A stretch of DNA of 64,000 nt from Lepiota brunneoincarnata (Eukaryota > Basidiomycota > Agaricomycetes > Agaricales > Agaricaceae): contig JAEBUN010000037.1 in NCBI GenBank assembly GCA_023014365.1, positions 310,001 to 374,000 on the forward strand, written 5' to 3'. Every line of letters begins with the position of its first letter. The stretch's first letter is position 1. A program made the translations under genes and the position numbers. The notes beneath the pieces were generated by a model. It saw only the letters and a program-made list of their open reading frames with translations. It ran no database searches and was not told the DNA's origin. Of the stretch, positions 1-13,089 are shown in pieces.

Positions 1-2208
1 TTGGACATATGGCTATGTTTTACCTCAGTGAATGTGATTCCTTGTACTCTGAGTGGGAGAAACGGTGAGCTTGGGTATTATCTGAACTTACAGTCCCTCA
101 ACGCTACTACAACAACAGATTTGGCCTCGTGTATCGTATCCGAGGCTCGTTCAATGTTGGTCTTCGCCTTCCCGCCGTATACAATCGAACAATGCTGATT
201 GAATCCACTACAGGAACCTGTGCTTGTCCTTACAGACCCCAAGGGAATCTCATACGTTCTCAACAATGACACCAAGTTTCCTCGTTCAGAAGCATCGAGG
301 CAGGCGCTGCAGGCAGCGGTGGGTAGGAGCCAAGACGCCCTCGCATGAATCGAACTGAGAGTGTAACCCAGTTTTCTGGAGGTTTGTTTGTGGTCAATGG
401 TGAGTATGCCGCCGCCGTCCGGATGTCTCGTCCAGGGAAAAAAAAAACTAACACAGCATCAGGCGAGGAACATAGGCGGCAACGAAAGCCTGTTAACAGT
501 GCCTTTACGTAAGCATGGATAGTATTTGTCATGCGGGCATGGGAATTCACCATCACCAGAGGTAGTGCTGTACAGGAACTTTCGGGCACCCTATTTGATC
601 TGGGAAATCAGGTGAGAAACTCGAAATATTCTTCTGGGTTCAGCCATCTCATGTTATATTGAGGTCCGAGAACTCTGGCAAGTCGAACTGCAGGCGCTTC
701 CCTCCCAGTGCGGCATATTCGACGTGTCGAAACGCATTCAAGTCCTTACGTATGAGCTCGTTCCTTGTATTATGACTGTTCTTTTTCTGGTGACACGAAA
801 TATAGAACGGACGCCGTCTCGCGGACTGGGTTTGCTTACAGCATAGCCGATTCTTCTGGACCGATACCCGACCTGCTTGATAGGCTGAGAGGACTCGAAG
901 ATAATCATTTCACTGTGCTCCTTCAGCTCATCTTCGAAAAGTTTCCGTTCCTGATTAATCTCCCGAATCCTGTGACAAAAAAATGGAAGAGATTGAGGGC
1001 CGAGCTCGGAAAGATAGCCGATGAAGTGTGGGAGAAAGGTGTGGTCAATAAGGGATTTCATTCAAAGCTTTTAGATGGGATTGGTGAGATGACAGTATTT
1101 TCATCTTTTGATCGCTGTTGACGAGATCTCAAGGGCGGCAACAACGTGACTTGGCTGTAGCTCATGTAAGACTGCCTTTTCGCTGATGTCCTGGTGTGTT
1201 CTTAACATGAGCCTCAGATTGTGGCGTTACTATACGCCGGAAGTGAAACTACAGCAAATATTATCACCGTAAGCTTAAACAGCTTTAATTTCCCGTCCGC
1301 TGATTATGTTCCACCAGGAAACGCTCCATAAACTGGCATCACACCCAAAGATTCAAGAAAGGCTCCGTGAGGAACTGTCCAGCTTCCGCGAGAAGAACGG
1401 GGGTACCATCGGATATGGAGACCTCATGAATGCATCCGCACTACCGTATTTGGACGCAGTTATGAAAGAGGCACTCAGAGTTTCAGCCAGTGTTCCACAA
1501 ATCAGTCGACAAGTGAGAATATTGGCTGAATTCTACGTTCGCGGCTTGTGGTCACTGATCTGACCTCACCACAGGCACTCGAAGAAGATGTCATCCCTCT
1601 CGAGTATCCTATTACAATAGATGGAAAAACTATCACCGAAATCCGTGTTCATCCCGGACAGACTATCCACATGCCAACAAGGGATGGTGTCAATACCTCG
1701 CCAAGGTTGTGGGGGCCTACCGCGAAGCAATTCATTCCAGAGCGTTGGCTCGACTCTCCTCTGCCAGAGGAAGTCATGAATATTCGAATTCCAGGTCATA
1801 TACTCTCTTTCGGGGATGGGTGAGCAAACTTGAAATTTTGAATGGGATTAATTTCGTCGTTGACCTTTTTTCCAGGCCCAAGATATGTGTTGGTCGCATG
1901 TTCGGTGAGCAATATTAGCTACGACGGATTTTTTCAGTGCTAATTTTGGCGCTTTATCAATAATCAGCATTCGCAGAGTTCAAGGTGAAGTATTTTTCTT
2001 TTAGGATAACAACTGTTGTCCCGGTCTAAAAGCACCACTTTCCTAGATCTTCATCTCCATCTTGATTCAGCACTTTGAGTTTAAGCCTTCTCCACATGAC
2101 GAAGAAATGGAGATTGTATTTCACCTCGCCGGTCCGACCGTCAAGGCTAAAGTTAAAGGGAAGGAGGAGGACGGAGCGCAGCTTCCCCTCTTGGTAAAAT
2201 TGTTATAG
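1..2208 (+). CDS. Cytochrome P450 monooxygenase, 5' end cut off by the window
   Basis: This is a heme-thiolate monooxygenase, normally ER-anchored. The membrane anchor lies upstream of base 1. With short GT-AG introns removed, about a dozen exons join in frame. The visible start reads SEWEKR then FGLVYRIRG, followed by EPVLVLTDPKG and EEHRRQRKPVNSAF (the C-helix region). The I-helix AGSETT is near 1235. The K-helix ExxR appears as KEALR near 1465. PERW lies near 1740. The heme loop FGDGPKICVGRMF is split by an intron at about 1818-1875, with Cys as the heme ligand. The last exon ends at TAG 2206-2208. I found no frameshift, so the gene may be functional. Exon ends are by eye and could move by a few bases. 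Family is fairly certain; subfamily and substrate are not assigned. Confidence 0.85.
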
Positions 2209-4618
2209 CCCAACGCAAATTGAAGAGGCACACAAACTATCGGGCTTATTTGGGTATGAACAGGAGGAGCGTGGTACATAAACCCACTATATACTTTAGC
2301 GCGCTATCTGCTATTGCAGCTTCTCGAATGAAAATGCATTCTGTAGCCTGTCTTCGTGAATCGACCTAGAAGGGAGTGACCACGTGTACTCCTTGAGCAG
2401 CATACACATAGACCAATGCCTTTTGCATGACATTCGCGTAGTAAACCAGCACCGAAAAACCCCGTCCCTCCACCAGTCGAATCCAAGAATCGCTCTGGGC
2501 TGTACTGATCGTAGCACCCCTAGTTCTTCCCCAGTTTGTGCACACCAGACATGGTGAAGCACATGAGCGTGTCACGAGGGATATGATGGTCTCCCAACAT
2601 CGTTGCAACTGAAGTGCTTCATGGAAGGGTAGAGTTGGAAGGATGATTCATTCGCATAGCTTCTTCAATACACGCAAACACAAGGGGCATCCGTGCAATG
2701 AAGTGCGCATCAAGACGCGCTTTTTGACCCAAAATCATGGCCTGATGCTCCCGGTGCTTGGCAAGATGATAGACAACGGACGAGGGGCCGCCTGCAGTCG
2801 TTTCCTAACACAAATAAGAAATTATGGATGAGTTATCCAAATCGATTGTCAGCCTTGCAAAGACGCTTACACATCCAAAGAGACCATGAAACGAATTCCT
2901 GAGCGGGAGGGGGCGACAGTGAAGAGAACTCGACTCCTCAGCACGTGAAAAGCGCCGAAACGAAACCGAAACACAAACGAAACACGATCGAAACAGCGCT
3001 AACACGAACAAACAAAGGGGCGAGTGTGGTTGGCGAAACAACCACTGGGCTTCGAAAACCAAGAAAGACGAGTTATATGTGAGAGAGCGAGAGAGAGAGG
3101 GAGAATGAGACTGAGAGGGAGTTTTTGGGTCCTATATTGACTGCCGAGCTCATAAGTGAGCTCGGAACTTTATATACAAGTAAATTATTGTACTAGCTAT
3201 GTTTTCTGTACCGAAACGGATCGAAAAATCGAGAGATAATTATACTAGAACAAATCTGGAGAATAAGGAACGTGAAACAGGAGAGATCGTGAAGTTTTCA
3301 CGACTACGTTAACAGGGAAATGGGAAAACAGAATAGAAAAGATGAAAGGGGTGGTATGCGAGGCTCAGAGGAGTCTATATATGGGGAGAAAACTTATGCT
3401 ATGGTTCAAGTTCAGGGAAAGGAATAGAAAAGTAGTGAAAATTTATTTGTTAGGGAATGTAAGAGGTTTCGAGTGAAAGGGATATGTCGCGAAATGATAA
3501 CGGCTTTGTTCAGCTGGGCGCTCCGAGTTTCTTGATCCGAGTTTGGATTTCGGGTTCCGAGTTTGGGTTCCGAGTCCTACGAGAGGTGGCATAGGGCAGC
3601 CTTTGCAGGTGTAGCCGCTTGCCCACCTCTACAACAGAAAGACGGATGTGGCGGCGCGCGAATGCTCTTTCTACTCCTCTCCTGTTGTGAAGACAAGATC
3701 CCAGCGTCCGGAACATTTTCAACGTAATAAGTCTTGTGGCGGGGGCTGTCGGACCCATGTCCTGTCTCTTGAGGCAAGCTGGCCAATCTGAAGTGAAAAC
3801 TAAGAAATAGAAGGATGGGACGGTGTATTCAAATATTACTTCAAAGTCAATAGCGTGCACAATCCGCGTTCCGAAAGCCCAGACTAATATTGAAGGTTGT
3901 CCATTTTCATTGGCGAAAGGCAGAACAAAACATCGAATGAGTTGTCCTCGGGTTCACGGGAGAAATAACTGAAAGGTAGCGTTAGCGGAGGCGCTCTGGG
4001 GAGATGGGAGAGTTTCGAGGGAACGATATCGATAAACAAGAGCTTGGCTATCACCAAGAGCCCCACAAATGCGACAAAGGCGGAGAATTATAGCTGAGCT
4101 CGTTGGGGGCGAAGGCGGGATATACTTTTCAGATCCTATCCATCTTGCATCTATCAAAAGCAATTATGTATATTATTGATTGCATCATTCAAAACATGTC
4201 TCAGGTTTCCCGAAGGGCGAATTTCTGGATTTTGTCGCGCTCAACCAATTACTTACGAATGGGGGTGGGTCATACTGCTTACAATAGGTAGATCACTGAT
4301 ACCCCACTGCGGCTGATGAGAGCAACGGGGAGCAAAACACAGATTCAGCAGACTACAGCGAAATCAAAATGATTGGAAACATCCGGGCGTCTAAGGCTGT
4401 GCCAATATTTGCCAGATCTGTCCTGGCAGGGTCCTTGATGGCTTTACACCTCCTTACACGCATCGCTGGTACGCATATGTATGAAACGCGCGGAGAACGG
4501 GGTCTTTTATCGCGCGCGCTAAAAGCAAGCTCATAATATTATCCCATTCCATGAAACTATTTATACACCCCCAACACGCCCACTCTTGCCAGTCAACCCC
4601 GAAACTCGGACTCGAGCA
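2209..4618. other. Intergenic region without a recognisable gene
   Basis: No reading frame here looks like a known protein. Minus-strand open stretches at 2300-2610 overlap each other in all three frames and match nothing I recognise. Around 2943-3050 the word CGAAAC recurs several times, followed by a GA-rich run (about 3080-3110). A perfect 9-bp inverted repeat with a 4-base loop sits at 3144-3165. Around 3525-3580 there are imperfect repeats of CCGAGTTTGG. A TATA-like TATTTATA at about 4558 probably serves the O-methyltransferase gene. Confidence 0.5.
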
Positions 4619-6457
4619 ATGTCCTCCGATCCACTCTCCGCTCTTCTCATAATTATTAACTCCAGCACCAAAGAACTTCAATCGCTCCACGCGCAGAATG
4701 GGTCCCAGTTTCCTTCACTGGAGTTGTCCTTCAAGCCCGGTCCATTGGATGACGATCCCAAAGCCGTGGAGCTCTCCAAACTGATCGTCGCTGCAGCCCA
4801 GCAACTGATTGCAACGGTGCGCGCTCCTAAGGATACGCTTTGGGAGCTCTCTACTGGTATGTACCTGCCAGCAGCTACGGGGTTTGTTGTAGACGTCGAT
4901 ATACCCGAGATCCTGAGCGAGGCACCGAACAAGGTTCATATCTTCATAATCGATCGCATGCTATCGTTCATTGCGTGCTCTAGTCACTTCATGTCAATGA
5001 CATTGCATCCGTAATCAACTGCGAACCGTCTCATGTAGGTCTGTATATTACATATACCTCTGGGGCTGACCGAATCACGGCTGACCTGATTTTGAAATGT
5101 CAGCTCGCGTCCTCCGTTACCTCGCAACCCGCCACGTCTTCAAAGAAATCACTCCTGACTGTTTTCGCTAACAATAGAACGTCTTCGACTTTGATTAAAG
5201 CAAACGGCAAGACTGTTGCAGAGCTAAAAGAAAAGTGAGCCAATATCTCAGGGGTGGCCATCCTCCACCTTCATGTCCATCATTTAGACCCTTGGAAAAG
5301 TACGAAAACTCAGGCAATGCTGCGTTTGTCGGACATATGTCAGCGATACCAGTTGAAAAAAAAATTCCTCGCTGACCGCGATCCATCTAGTGTCGGCGAA
5401 GGTCTCAGAAGCAGCTCGTCCATGGTTGACTTCCTGAAGAGCCGGGGAAAAGGTGGCCACAGTCCGTTCAGCATGGCTTGGGATACCGACAAAACGATTT
5501 GGGATTGGTACGCGGAACCAGACAATGCATGGCGATTCGGACGATTCGTAGGGGCTATGCAAAACGTAGCTGCTATATACAAAGATGCAATCTTCCAGAA
5601 TGGTAAATCGGCGGCGACCGACTGCCGCGGGATGATATTAAGCTGATTTTTATGCCCTAGCATACGACTGGAGCCGGCTCAAGTCTACTGATGTAGGTTG
5701 TGGATGTCGGTGGAAATATGGGAGCTGTTACTCTCGCTATTGTAAAGATGTTTCCTGAGCCCAAATTTGTTATCCAAGACCTTCTGCCTGTCATAGAAGG
5801 GGCAAAAATGGTATTTACCAGTCCCCAGCACGCCAAAGGTATAAATACCTCGGAGGAACTAATTTTCTTCTACAGTTCTGGCAAGCCAACTTCCCAGAAG
5901 CGATCGCAAGCGGGCGAGTGACGCTGGAAGGTTTTGTTCCTCTGGTATATCTTTTGTGACAGAACCCTTATCGACATCTGCACAGCACATGACTTCTTCC
6001 AGCCTCAGCCCGTCAGAGGGGCGGCAGTCTACTTTTGCCGATTCATCATCCAGGACTGGCCCGACTCGGAATGCATCAAGATCTTGAAGCGCATTCGGGA
6101 AGCGGCTAGTTCCATCGTCCAAACTCATCCTTTTCGAAATTGGAGTCCCCTATGCGTGTGTTGATCCAACGAAATACGAAGGGGATGTCGAACGAAGGAG
6201 CGCACCATACCCGCTCCTTCCTAACCTTGGGAAAGGCGGAGGTCTAAATCCTACCACTGTGGATATCCAGGTTCGTCCCATGTAAAAAACCATGGTGAAG
6301 GAATTGGACAAACGGAAACGCTGTGTAGATGCTAAACCTTCTCAATGGGCAGGGAAGGAATATCAAGCAGTTCATCGAACTCGGAAAAGCCACAGGCTGG
6401 AGATTGGATTCTGCAAAGAATGAAGAGTTGTCCATTTTCACTTTCTCCGCTGCTTAG
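4619..6457 (+). pseudogene. Plant/fungal-type O-methyltransferase (SAM-dependent), broken by three single-base shifts
   Basis: The product would be a class I-like small-molecule O-methyltransferase. ATG 4619 follows a TATA-like box at about 4558. The N-terminal dimerisation part (ELSKLIVAAAQQLIATVRAP) is followed by ARVLRYLATRHVF. Next comes the family block TDKTIWDWYAEPDNAWRFGRF. The SAM-binding glycine motif VVDVGGNMG is near 5705, and AHDFFQPQPVRGAAVYFCRFIIQDW follows at 5990-6062. The C-terminal exon ends at TAG 6455-6457. Three +1 shifts break the frame: near 5160-5165 (PD-VFANN), at 5697-5698 (GG where one G is needed before VVDVGG), and near 6113 (REAASS to SKLILFE). All other exons splice cleanly. 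It is either a young pseudogene or a gene hit by consensus indels. Degraded 3' fragments recur at 10.1 and 16.1 kb. Confidence 0.8.
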
Positions 6458-6678
6458 AGTACGAGTTTGTCTTCCTTGTGACTTGTCTCACGCAATAAAA
6501 TGGCGTATTTTCATTCCAAACACTCTCTGGTGCTTCCGTGTGGGCCCGAGTCAGCTTTGAGGTCACTGTGTGTCCAAGAAAACAAAGCCAAACACTGAAG
6601 TCTGCGTCTATCATGTGATCAAATTTCTTCCTCTGATGGACCAGCCACGACAAACTGCTATGTCCTGGCTATACTCAG

Positions 6679-7569
6679 GTCGACGAATTTGCTGCAGATG
6701 AAGAGGGCGCATACGAGTCGGGAGAGGAAGTTGAATACGTTACCATTGATCTGGGCAACATTGAACCAACCCTCGTCCCGAGCTCAGCAACTTATCGACT
6801 CATTGTCCGTCTCCATTACCACCTTGTCCGGTACCACCGAAAAAAAGTCCTCATGCAGATTCAATATAGGGCCTAGACACTCCAACACCTATCTTACAGC
6901 TGTCTGGGACAGTACTTCAGGGTAAACACGAAGAGCTTTTGGGTAGCGAGTTGATATTCACCGACGACAAAGGTGCCCCTCGTTCCCTTCCATGCTCTCC
7001 TATCGCTTACTTTTCGTCACCTAGAGACGACAGAGCGAGGGAAAAAATCGGTGGTGCATGTGTGCACTACATCTAAACGGATCTCATTCAAAGAAATTCG
7101 GCTACGTCCCAAAAACAAGCATCGCGAACAGCAGGCAGTTGAGCCTATGGAGGAGGAGGAGGACGATGGGCTTGAATACGCGGACCCCGAGCCTGCCGCA
7201 AGTGGTGCCGTGGACGAGTTTGGCCTGGAATATGCAGATCTTGATGTAGAGCTATCATCCTCCCTGAGTGCACCTCACCAGCCTTCCGTGGAAAATATTA
7301 CCACCCCCTCCCGTGCTTTGGATTCTGGACGACCTGTAGCAGGACCGGAAGCCGTGGCAGAATCAGAACTAGAAGAGCCTGTGCATCCATCGATGCTCAT
7401 CGACCACCTCACAGGCCTCTCGCAACCACTCCGTGTTGATCGTGCCGACGACCCAGAGCCAGGGAACGCGAGCAAAGCTAAAAGGCGGAAAAAAGGCAAA
7501 GGGAAACAGAAGTCCACTCCGGAGGAAGTGGAGCAATCTGACCATGGGATGGATACGACCGAGGAGTGA
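6679..7569 (+). CDS. TFIIIC subunit 6-like (tau55/GTF3C6) protein, 5' end unresolved
   Basis: The product resembles the small tau55-type subunit of RNA polymerase III factor TFIIIC. The signature is ESGEEVEYVTIDLG, then a YRLI/GLDTPTPILQLSGTVLQGKHEELLGSELIFTDDK stretch split by an intron, then KRISFKEIRLRPK. These match the TFIIIC_sub6 core. Introns are 6805-6869 and 6973-7024, both GT-AG. The tail is acidic, then basic (KAKRRKKGKGK), and ends at TGA 7567-7569. No in-frame ATG lies upstream of GTCGAC at 6679. An ATG at 6635 is one base out of frame, and the 44.4 kb copy also lacks a clean start, so a small upstream exon or an indel is possible. This is the most intact of at least four copies in the window. 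Confidence 0.75.
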
Positions 7570-8071
7570 TTCCCAGTGCGTCGTCGACAAATTTTTGGTC
7601 GTATCGCTCGGTCAATTCACTCTGTAGCGGGAATTTGTGCTTCTGTTGAAATGCCAGTCGTGGCATTGCCCGGACAAGACAAAGGATGATTACCCTTGGA
7701 TCTACGGGCTACTCACGACGATGTCAAGAGACGGGTCCTAGTACGGATGTGCTGACGACTCCTGAGGCTGACAGTATCATATCTTTAGTTATGCTTTCTC
7801 CCTTGCAGGAATAAATTGGCATTCTTGAACAAGTGACGTTAGTGTGAGCTAGTCTCTTCATGAAACAAACCGAAGACACGTTTAAAGCTGGCGAGATCAT
7901 GTATCATATGTATACGTGGTAACTGGGCCACCCCGAATACGGTGGCCTCAAACACTAACTGTTCGTCAGCTTTATACGGTGTGGGCGTCATTTTTGAACA
8001 CATCGTTAGGGTTAGAAGGCTGCATAATTCCTGGAATAGTTCCTATTGTCGAAAAACAATCCAACATGATC
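7570..8071. other. Gap between TFIIIC6-like gene and DUF6533 copy A
   Basis: This holds the 3' flank of the TFIIIC6-like gene and the downstream side of DUF6533 copy A, which reads toward it. I see no coding signal, RNA gene or repeat here that I can support. Confidence 0.4.
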
Positions 8072-9592
8072 CTATACTTCGTCTCTGCTCTGAAGGAAGG
8101 CGTGTGGCAACGAAGGCAGTGGGACGGGATCCGAATCCGAATCACTGTGGCGGAATTCTAGCGCCGAAACCGTAATTGTCGAGGTAATTAACCTATCCTC
8201 CCAATGTTCCCTCAATCGGAGGACAACGCGACATGCGAGTGAACGAAACGTAACAGCGCCGAAGCTACAAGAAGAGAGCCAGTTAGAGGTTAGGGCTCTT
8301 CGAAGGAGCAAAGTTTTGCTGACATTACGGAAATCTGTTTGACTGGACCTGGCATTTTAAAGAACAATACGACGGCTGTTATGGAGATGACTGTGAACTA
8401 TTAGGCCTCGGATGGCAAGAGCGAGAGTAGCACATACGGAAATTGAGGGTGAAGTAGAAGACGGTATCCTGGTATAATTTCCGAGCGAGCGGGTTGTGCT
8501 CAGGATGATAGTGCATCCTGAACCTGGCCATGATGACCATCAACATCAGGACTGTCAATAGATAGCTCAAGGATTCCAGACATTGTGGAACATGAAAGAC
8601 AATACACGTTATACTATGTGACGTAGTAAGTACAGTAATTAGTGCAAGATAGTAAAATACTCACTTCAGTCTCGACGCAAGAGCTGAAGTGCAGTTACAC
8701 ACATAGTACGCTATTTATCAGATACTACGATACACGTGCTTGTCCGAAGACAATAAGCACAATAACACTAAGCTAACAAGCAGAGAAAGGCGATAAGGGC
8801 ATAGCGTAAAACGTAAAAGCAGTAGAGACCGTGCAAAGGCAACGGAGAGCGGGATATACAACAAAAGCGGAGAGTGAAGAAAGGAACGCCAGCGAAACGG
8901 AGACCGGAACTCGGCACGCGTTTGCGAGCTCGACAGAACATAGGAATGCAACATACTGGCCTCAATTATTGATGCGACGACTACCCTCCACATCGCCAGC
9001 TCAGCTTGGCCTTTTACTATAAGAAAACACTTGGAACGATTATGGAATTGTTAATGGGCGGCCCAAAAACTGGCGAGCAGAAACGATTTAGAATGCTGGG
9101 CAATTTACAGCTGCACAACTTACGCTCTGTTGATTTCATTATCAACACATCTATTACGATCCCTGCTGTGACCCATCCCTGCTCCGAGAATCCGTTGAAT
9201 AAAGGAACAACACGTGGTCATGAGACTCACAGACACAGGATATGGACTTTCGCCTATTTCCCTCTCCAAATACTCGCAAACTATTTGGTTGTACAGACTC
9301 CATCAGAAACCTTGCGGTCATGCATGGGTTTTCAGTGTGAGCAAGGAACATACCTCGCGAGGGAGGAGATCCAGATAGTCGTACACAAAGAAAGTATAGA
9401 TGGCGACTGTCGTTGAGCGGTTGGTCAGCCATAGATTGAGTCACTGGTCTGATGGCGCATCTGATGAAAATCCCACCTTTTGTATACTGAGAAAAATATT
9501 TCAGTCAACGAAAGGCACAAGGAATAAGAAAACTGCACCTCCAAATAATGAAACTGGAAGATAAGCAACTCAGCTGCACTATCTAATGTCAT
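8072..9592 (-). pseudogene. DUF6533-type multi-pass membrane protein, copy A (decayed)
   Basis: It reads right to left. ATG is at 9592-9590 (MTLDSAAELL...FQFHYLE). The next exon has TVAIYTFFVYDYLDLLPRE, the DUF6533 signature of a hydrophobic helix ending in L-x-R-E. Further on come NPLARKLYQDTVFYFTLNFRM (about 8440-8490) and a C-terminal exon CRVVLRLREHWED-ITSTITVSALEFRH ending near 8072. The family comprises fungal multi-helix membrane proteins of unknown function. The IWxxKW segment between exons is interrupted here, and the middle at 8700-9000 is poorly conserved, so I call it a pseudogene. The same gene recurs at 10.9, 16.8/39.6, 41.8 and 43.9 kb. Confidence 0.6.
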
Positions 9593-10108
9593 GTTAGTGT
9601 GCGCGGTTCAAAAGATGAGGTGAAAATAAGTTTATTTTACGGGGATATTGAATTTATAGCACTGGCGGGGTGGATGATGCATTATTCTACTGCTGATAAT
9701 CAAAGAATACGTGATGGAGAGTGTGAACCAGAACAATGCTTCGCATGGGAATAAGTTTCGCTCAGGGGGTCCAGCATATCCCGGTGCCGACATCTGGCAG
9801 TGTTCCTGATATCGCAATATTGACGAATCAACCAATTCACTTGTGATCCACGCTTTAAATAGTCTCTCATTCGCAGGAGAGGTGGGGGAAAATGCTCAAG
9901 AGTGGAGTTTGTGGGATGTGGGGGGTCAGGTGGTACAAACTCACACCTGAGGTGATGCAGAAGATGTTCATCGCTCCCAGTTTTGGCCTGATCATCATAG
10001 TTCGATGAAGTACTTCCGGTATAGCTATTGGTTACATTAATGAGGGAATCGTTCACTACCGCTGTGAGATCTGGCCATGTAGAATATGTGGAACAACTGG
10101 CAATCCTA
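9593..10108. other. Spacer with part of a local repeat
   Basis: Bases 9905-10060 resemble 10495-10630 and 16400-16530: they share a GGGATGTG start, a GATCATCRWARTTCGATGA-like core and a GATTACA/GGTTACA end. This shows that the duplicated block has been partly copied a third time here. No gene is seen. Confidence 0.45.
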
Positions 10109-10373
10109 CATTCAACTGTCAAACGAAGGAGCGCACCATACCCACTCATTCCTAACCTTTGGGAGAGGTGGTGGTCTGAATCCCACCAGTGCGGACATAC
10201 AGGTTTGTCCAATGTGAAGAGACATGGTGCAGTGATTGACAAACGGGACACACTGTGCAGATGCTAATCCTTCTCAATGGGCAAGGAAGGAATATCAGGT
10301 AGCTTATTGAACTCGGAACGCCCATTCTGCAAAGAATGAAGAATTGTAATTTTGCACTTCCTCCTCTGCTTAG
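10109..10373 (+). pseudogene. O-methyltransferase 3' fragment
   Basis: This stretch aligns by eye with the last two exons of the O-methyltransferase at 6170-6457. It shares the AACGAAGGAGCGCACCATAC start, the intron in between, and the last exon ending with the stop codon 10371-10373. Several codons are changed or missing in the last exon. It has no upstream coding sequence and cannot encode an enzyme. Confidence 0.75.
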
Positions 10374-10891
10374 GGTCTGAGTTTTGGCTGCCATGTTTTG
10401 TGAAATAGTGTACATTTTACGTCATTCAGAACTTGTGCTGGCATTTGAAGTACCGCAGAATATGACCACTGGTGATCTACCTCAAGACTTGACGGGATGT
10501 GAGGGATCAGTTCAGCGTAAACTTACAACCGAGGTGGTGTGAAAGAAGTTCGTTCCATCCAGTTTCGGCCCGATCATCGAAATACGATGAGGTTTTCGGC
10601 CAAATTATTGATTACACCGGTGGAAGAACTGTATAAGAGCCGTTTGATTGGAGGGATGACATGGACCCTAAAAGCGTTCCGGTACATTTTTGGCTTGTTC
10701 CCTGGCCGCCGGCCACCTCAGCGGCAAACCCACGCTAAATATAATATCTCCTGCTTTTCTGTATTCCGACGGTCAGACGCTGGAGGCAAGACCGACTGGG
10801 TTATAAACATCCAGATCGTAGGCCCTAGCCCATGACTGTTCTACCTTAGGACACAATGGGAGGGGTTTACTTTATCTCTCAAATCAAAGTA

Positions 10892-12526
10892 TCATCCTCC
10901 ACCAACTACCGGCCTACCAACAGTCACATCCAAGTCATGATGGCGGAATTCTAGAGCAGAAAGCGCCATTGTGGATGGAAAAACCCCCTCCTTTCCATAC
11001 TCCCTCAACCTGAGAACAACATGACACGAGAGCGAGCGAAACATAACGGAACTGAAACTGCAAAAACGATGACCAGTGGCCACAGTTGTCAGAGGCCAGA
11101 GAACACTTTGAAGAAACAAAGAAGAAGATTCAACTGACATTCCGGAAACCTGCTTTACTGGACCTGGCATTTTGAAGAACAAAATCACGGCTGTCATGGA
11201 GATGACTGTGAAAATACTGGTAAGTGTCGTGGCCCCTGGATGGATATGGACTCCGGGCTCCCGGATCTGGACATACGAAAGTTGAGGACGAAGTAGAAGA
11301 CAGCATCCCGGTAAATTTTCCAAGCAAGTGGGTTGCTATCTGGATGATAAATCCTCCTAAACTTGGCCACAACGACTGTCAACATTACAGCTGTCAAATA
11401 GGCAATCAGGGATGGTAGAAGATTACAAAGGAACGCAGCATACCGGTGTCGATTATTAATGTAATGAGCACCCCCCACACGGCTAACTGTGATTGACCTT
11501 TCACTATAAGAAAGCACTGTGGGACAATTGTGGGATCGTTTATTGGTGGCACAAAAACTAGCGGATATGAATTTGATTGAGAGTAAGTAAATCACAAACG
11601 TATGACCCACGATCTGTTGATCGCATTATCAGCGCGTTTATTGTGATCCCTGCTGTGATCCACGCCTGTAGTAAAAACCACTGAGTCGGGCATGTGAGGA
11701 ACAATGGAAGGTCATAATCACTTACAGTTGCCAATATCACTAGGAAGAGAGCTGCGCCTCTCGAAGCACCCCACAGTGCATATGCGCGTAGGAAGAACGC
11801 AACTAGGATGAATTCTGAACGTCAGCGCCCCGGTTCATTGCCATGGCTGCAAGTCCTCACGGTGCGCAAAAACCATCCCGAGAGCCACAATCCCTTGAAT
11901 ATCAAGGTCACCTGATGGTCTGTATAGAGACTAATCTGACTCGAGACTCACATATACAAACCACGCCCATGACGAAGCATGATCTTTTCTGTCATGCAGT
12001 TGTGATTGGTTATGGGACTCGATCAGCCAAGTTCATGGTACCTACACTCATAGTACCAGTCATCGCTTCGGACTTGAATGTCAGTGACTGCCATGTAGGC
12101 TCTAAGTTCAAGGATAGACACGACGTACAGGATATCACTGTTGCCATATCGACGAAAGTTGTATAGCGGCAGATGAGATAAAGGATATGAACTTTGGTCC
12201 ACTTTCCTTTCCAAATATTCGCGATCTGTTCGTATGCTGAGTCAGAATCATATTCCGCTCCCCAGTAACAGTATCTTGGCATAAAAAAGGAGCATACTTC
12301 ACGGGGGAGGAGTGATAGGTAGTCACACACAAAGAATGTGTAGATGGCGACTGTTCACAGCAGCAGCCTTGGTCACGGCTTTCATAAACTTTTTTTGAAT
12401 CAGGCCTACCTTCAGCACACTGAAAAGAAATATAAGCGAGGGAAAGGTGTGAGGAATAGGGAAAAACTGTACCTCCAAATAATGAAACTGGAGGATAAGT
12501 TGCACAACGGTGTCTTCTAGTCCCAT
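10892..12526 (-). pseudogene. DUF6533-type membrane protein, copy B
   Basis: ATG is at 12526-12524 (MGLEDTVVQLILQFHYLE, then an intron). The next exon gives TVAIYTFFVCDYLSLLPRE followed by an intron. Then comes IWKGKWTKVHILYLICRYTTFVDMAT, a full DUF6533 signature. Later exons include NPLAWKIYRDAVFYFVLNFRM (11260-11310) and CHVVLRLREYGKEG-ALEFRHHDLD, ending near 10892. This is the best preserved copy and might still be a gene, but I could not join all exons in one frame. At 11441-11450 it holds the uninterrupted version of the site where the 22 kb element entered copy C. Confidence 0.6.
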
Positions 12527-13089
12527 GCTAATGTCGTTGTAAGAGGTGAAGCGGCTCAGGGGAGCATACTTAGTACAGCCTACTTGATGGGGGTATTTAA
12601 GTAGGCGGGTGCCCGTGCACCTGCAGCATGACCATCAAACTCGCACCAAATATAATTGATATAAATGATAGTTAAGTGGTGTTTACGTAAACATCCCAAG
12701 ATCCCATTCGTTCGACGGCGTTGCAGACATCATTTGGAGGGTTCTATCGATATGGTTCTGATGGATGGGTGAGTGCTTGAGCGATTAAATAGTCGTTGGC
12801 CTATTGATTATCTGTTTCATTACCAAGGTGATGGCGACCATGTGAACCCTCAATTATTTTAACACCCAAACCACCCCCACGCCTCTTCCCTCCAGCTAGC
12901 CACTCCCGCCCCCCCCCCCAAGATGGCGCTCCCGGAAATTTATTTGTAGTCCTGGGGACCGGTAGACGTGCCCTTCATGTCCCGGTAGAGCGCCGACAGT
13001 CGCAGGCCTTTCCTGTATCCTCAAGATCGCATGTCTCTGCCTGAGCATCATTTCAATTGATTATAATCGGGTCAAATTTCCCAGCAGTT
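12527..13089. other. Upstream region of DUF6533 copy B and TFIIIC6-like flank
   Basis: Next to the copy B start there is a TATA-like element on the minus strand (CTTAAATAC near 12595). The remainder matches 40.65-41.29 kb of block 2 and includes the TTTAACACCCAA-type sequence that also precedes the TFIIIC6-like copy at 44.2 kb. No gene is seen. Confidence 0.45.

Noticed and set aside
4310..4385. CTGATGAG ... GAAA resembling a hammerhead ribozyme core
   Set aside because: No stem II can form between CTGATGA and GAAA, and the flanking stems do not pair.
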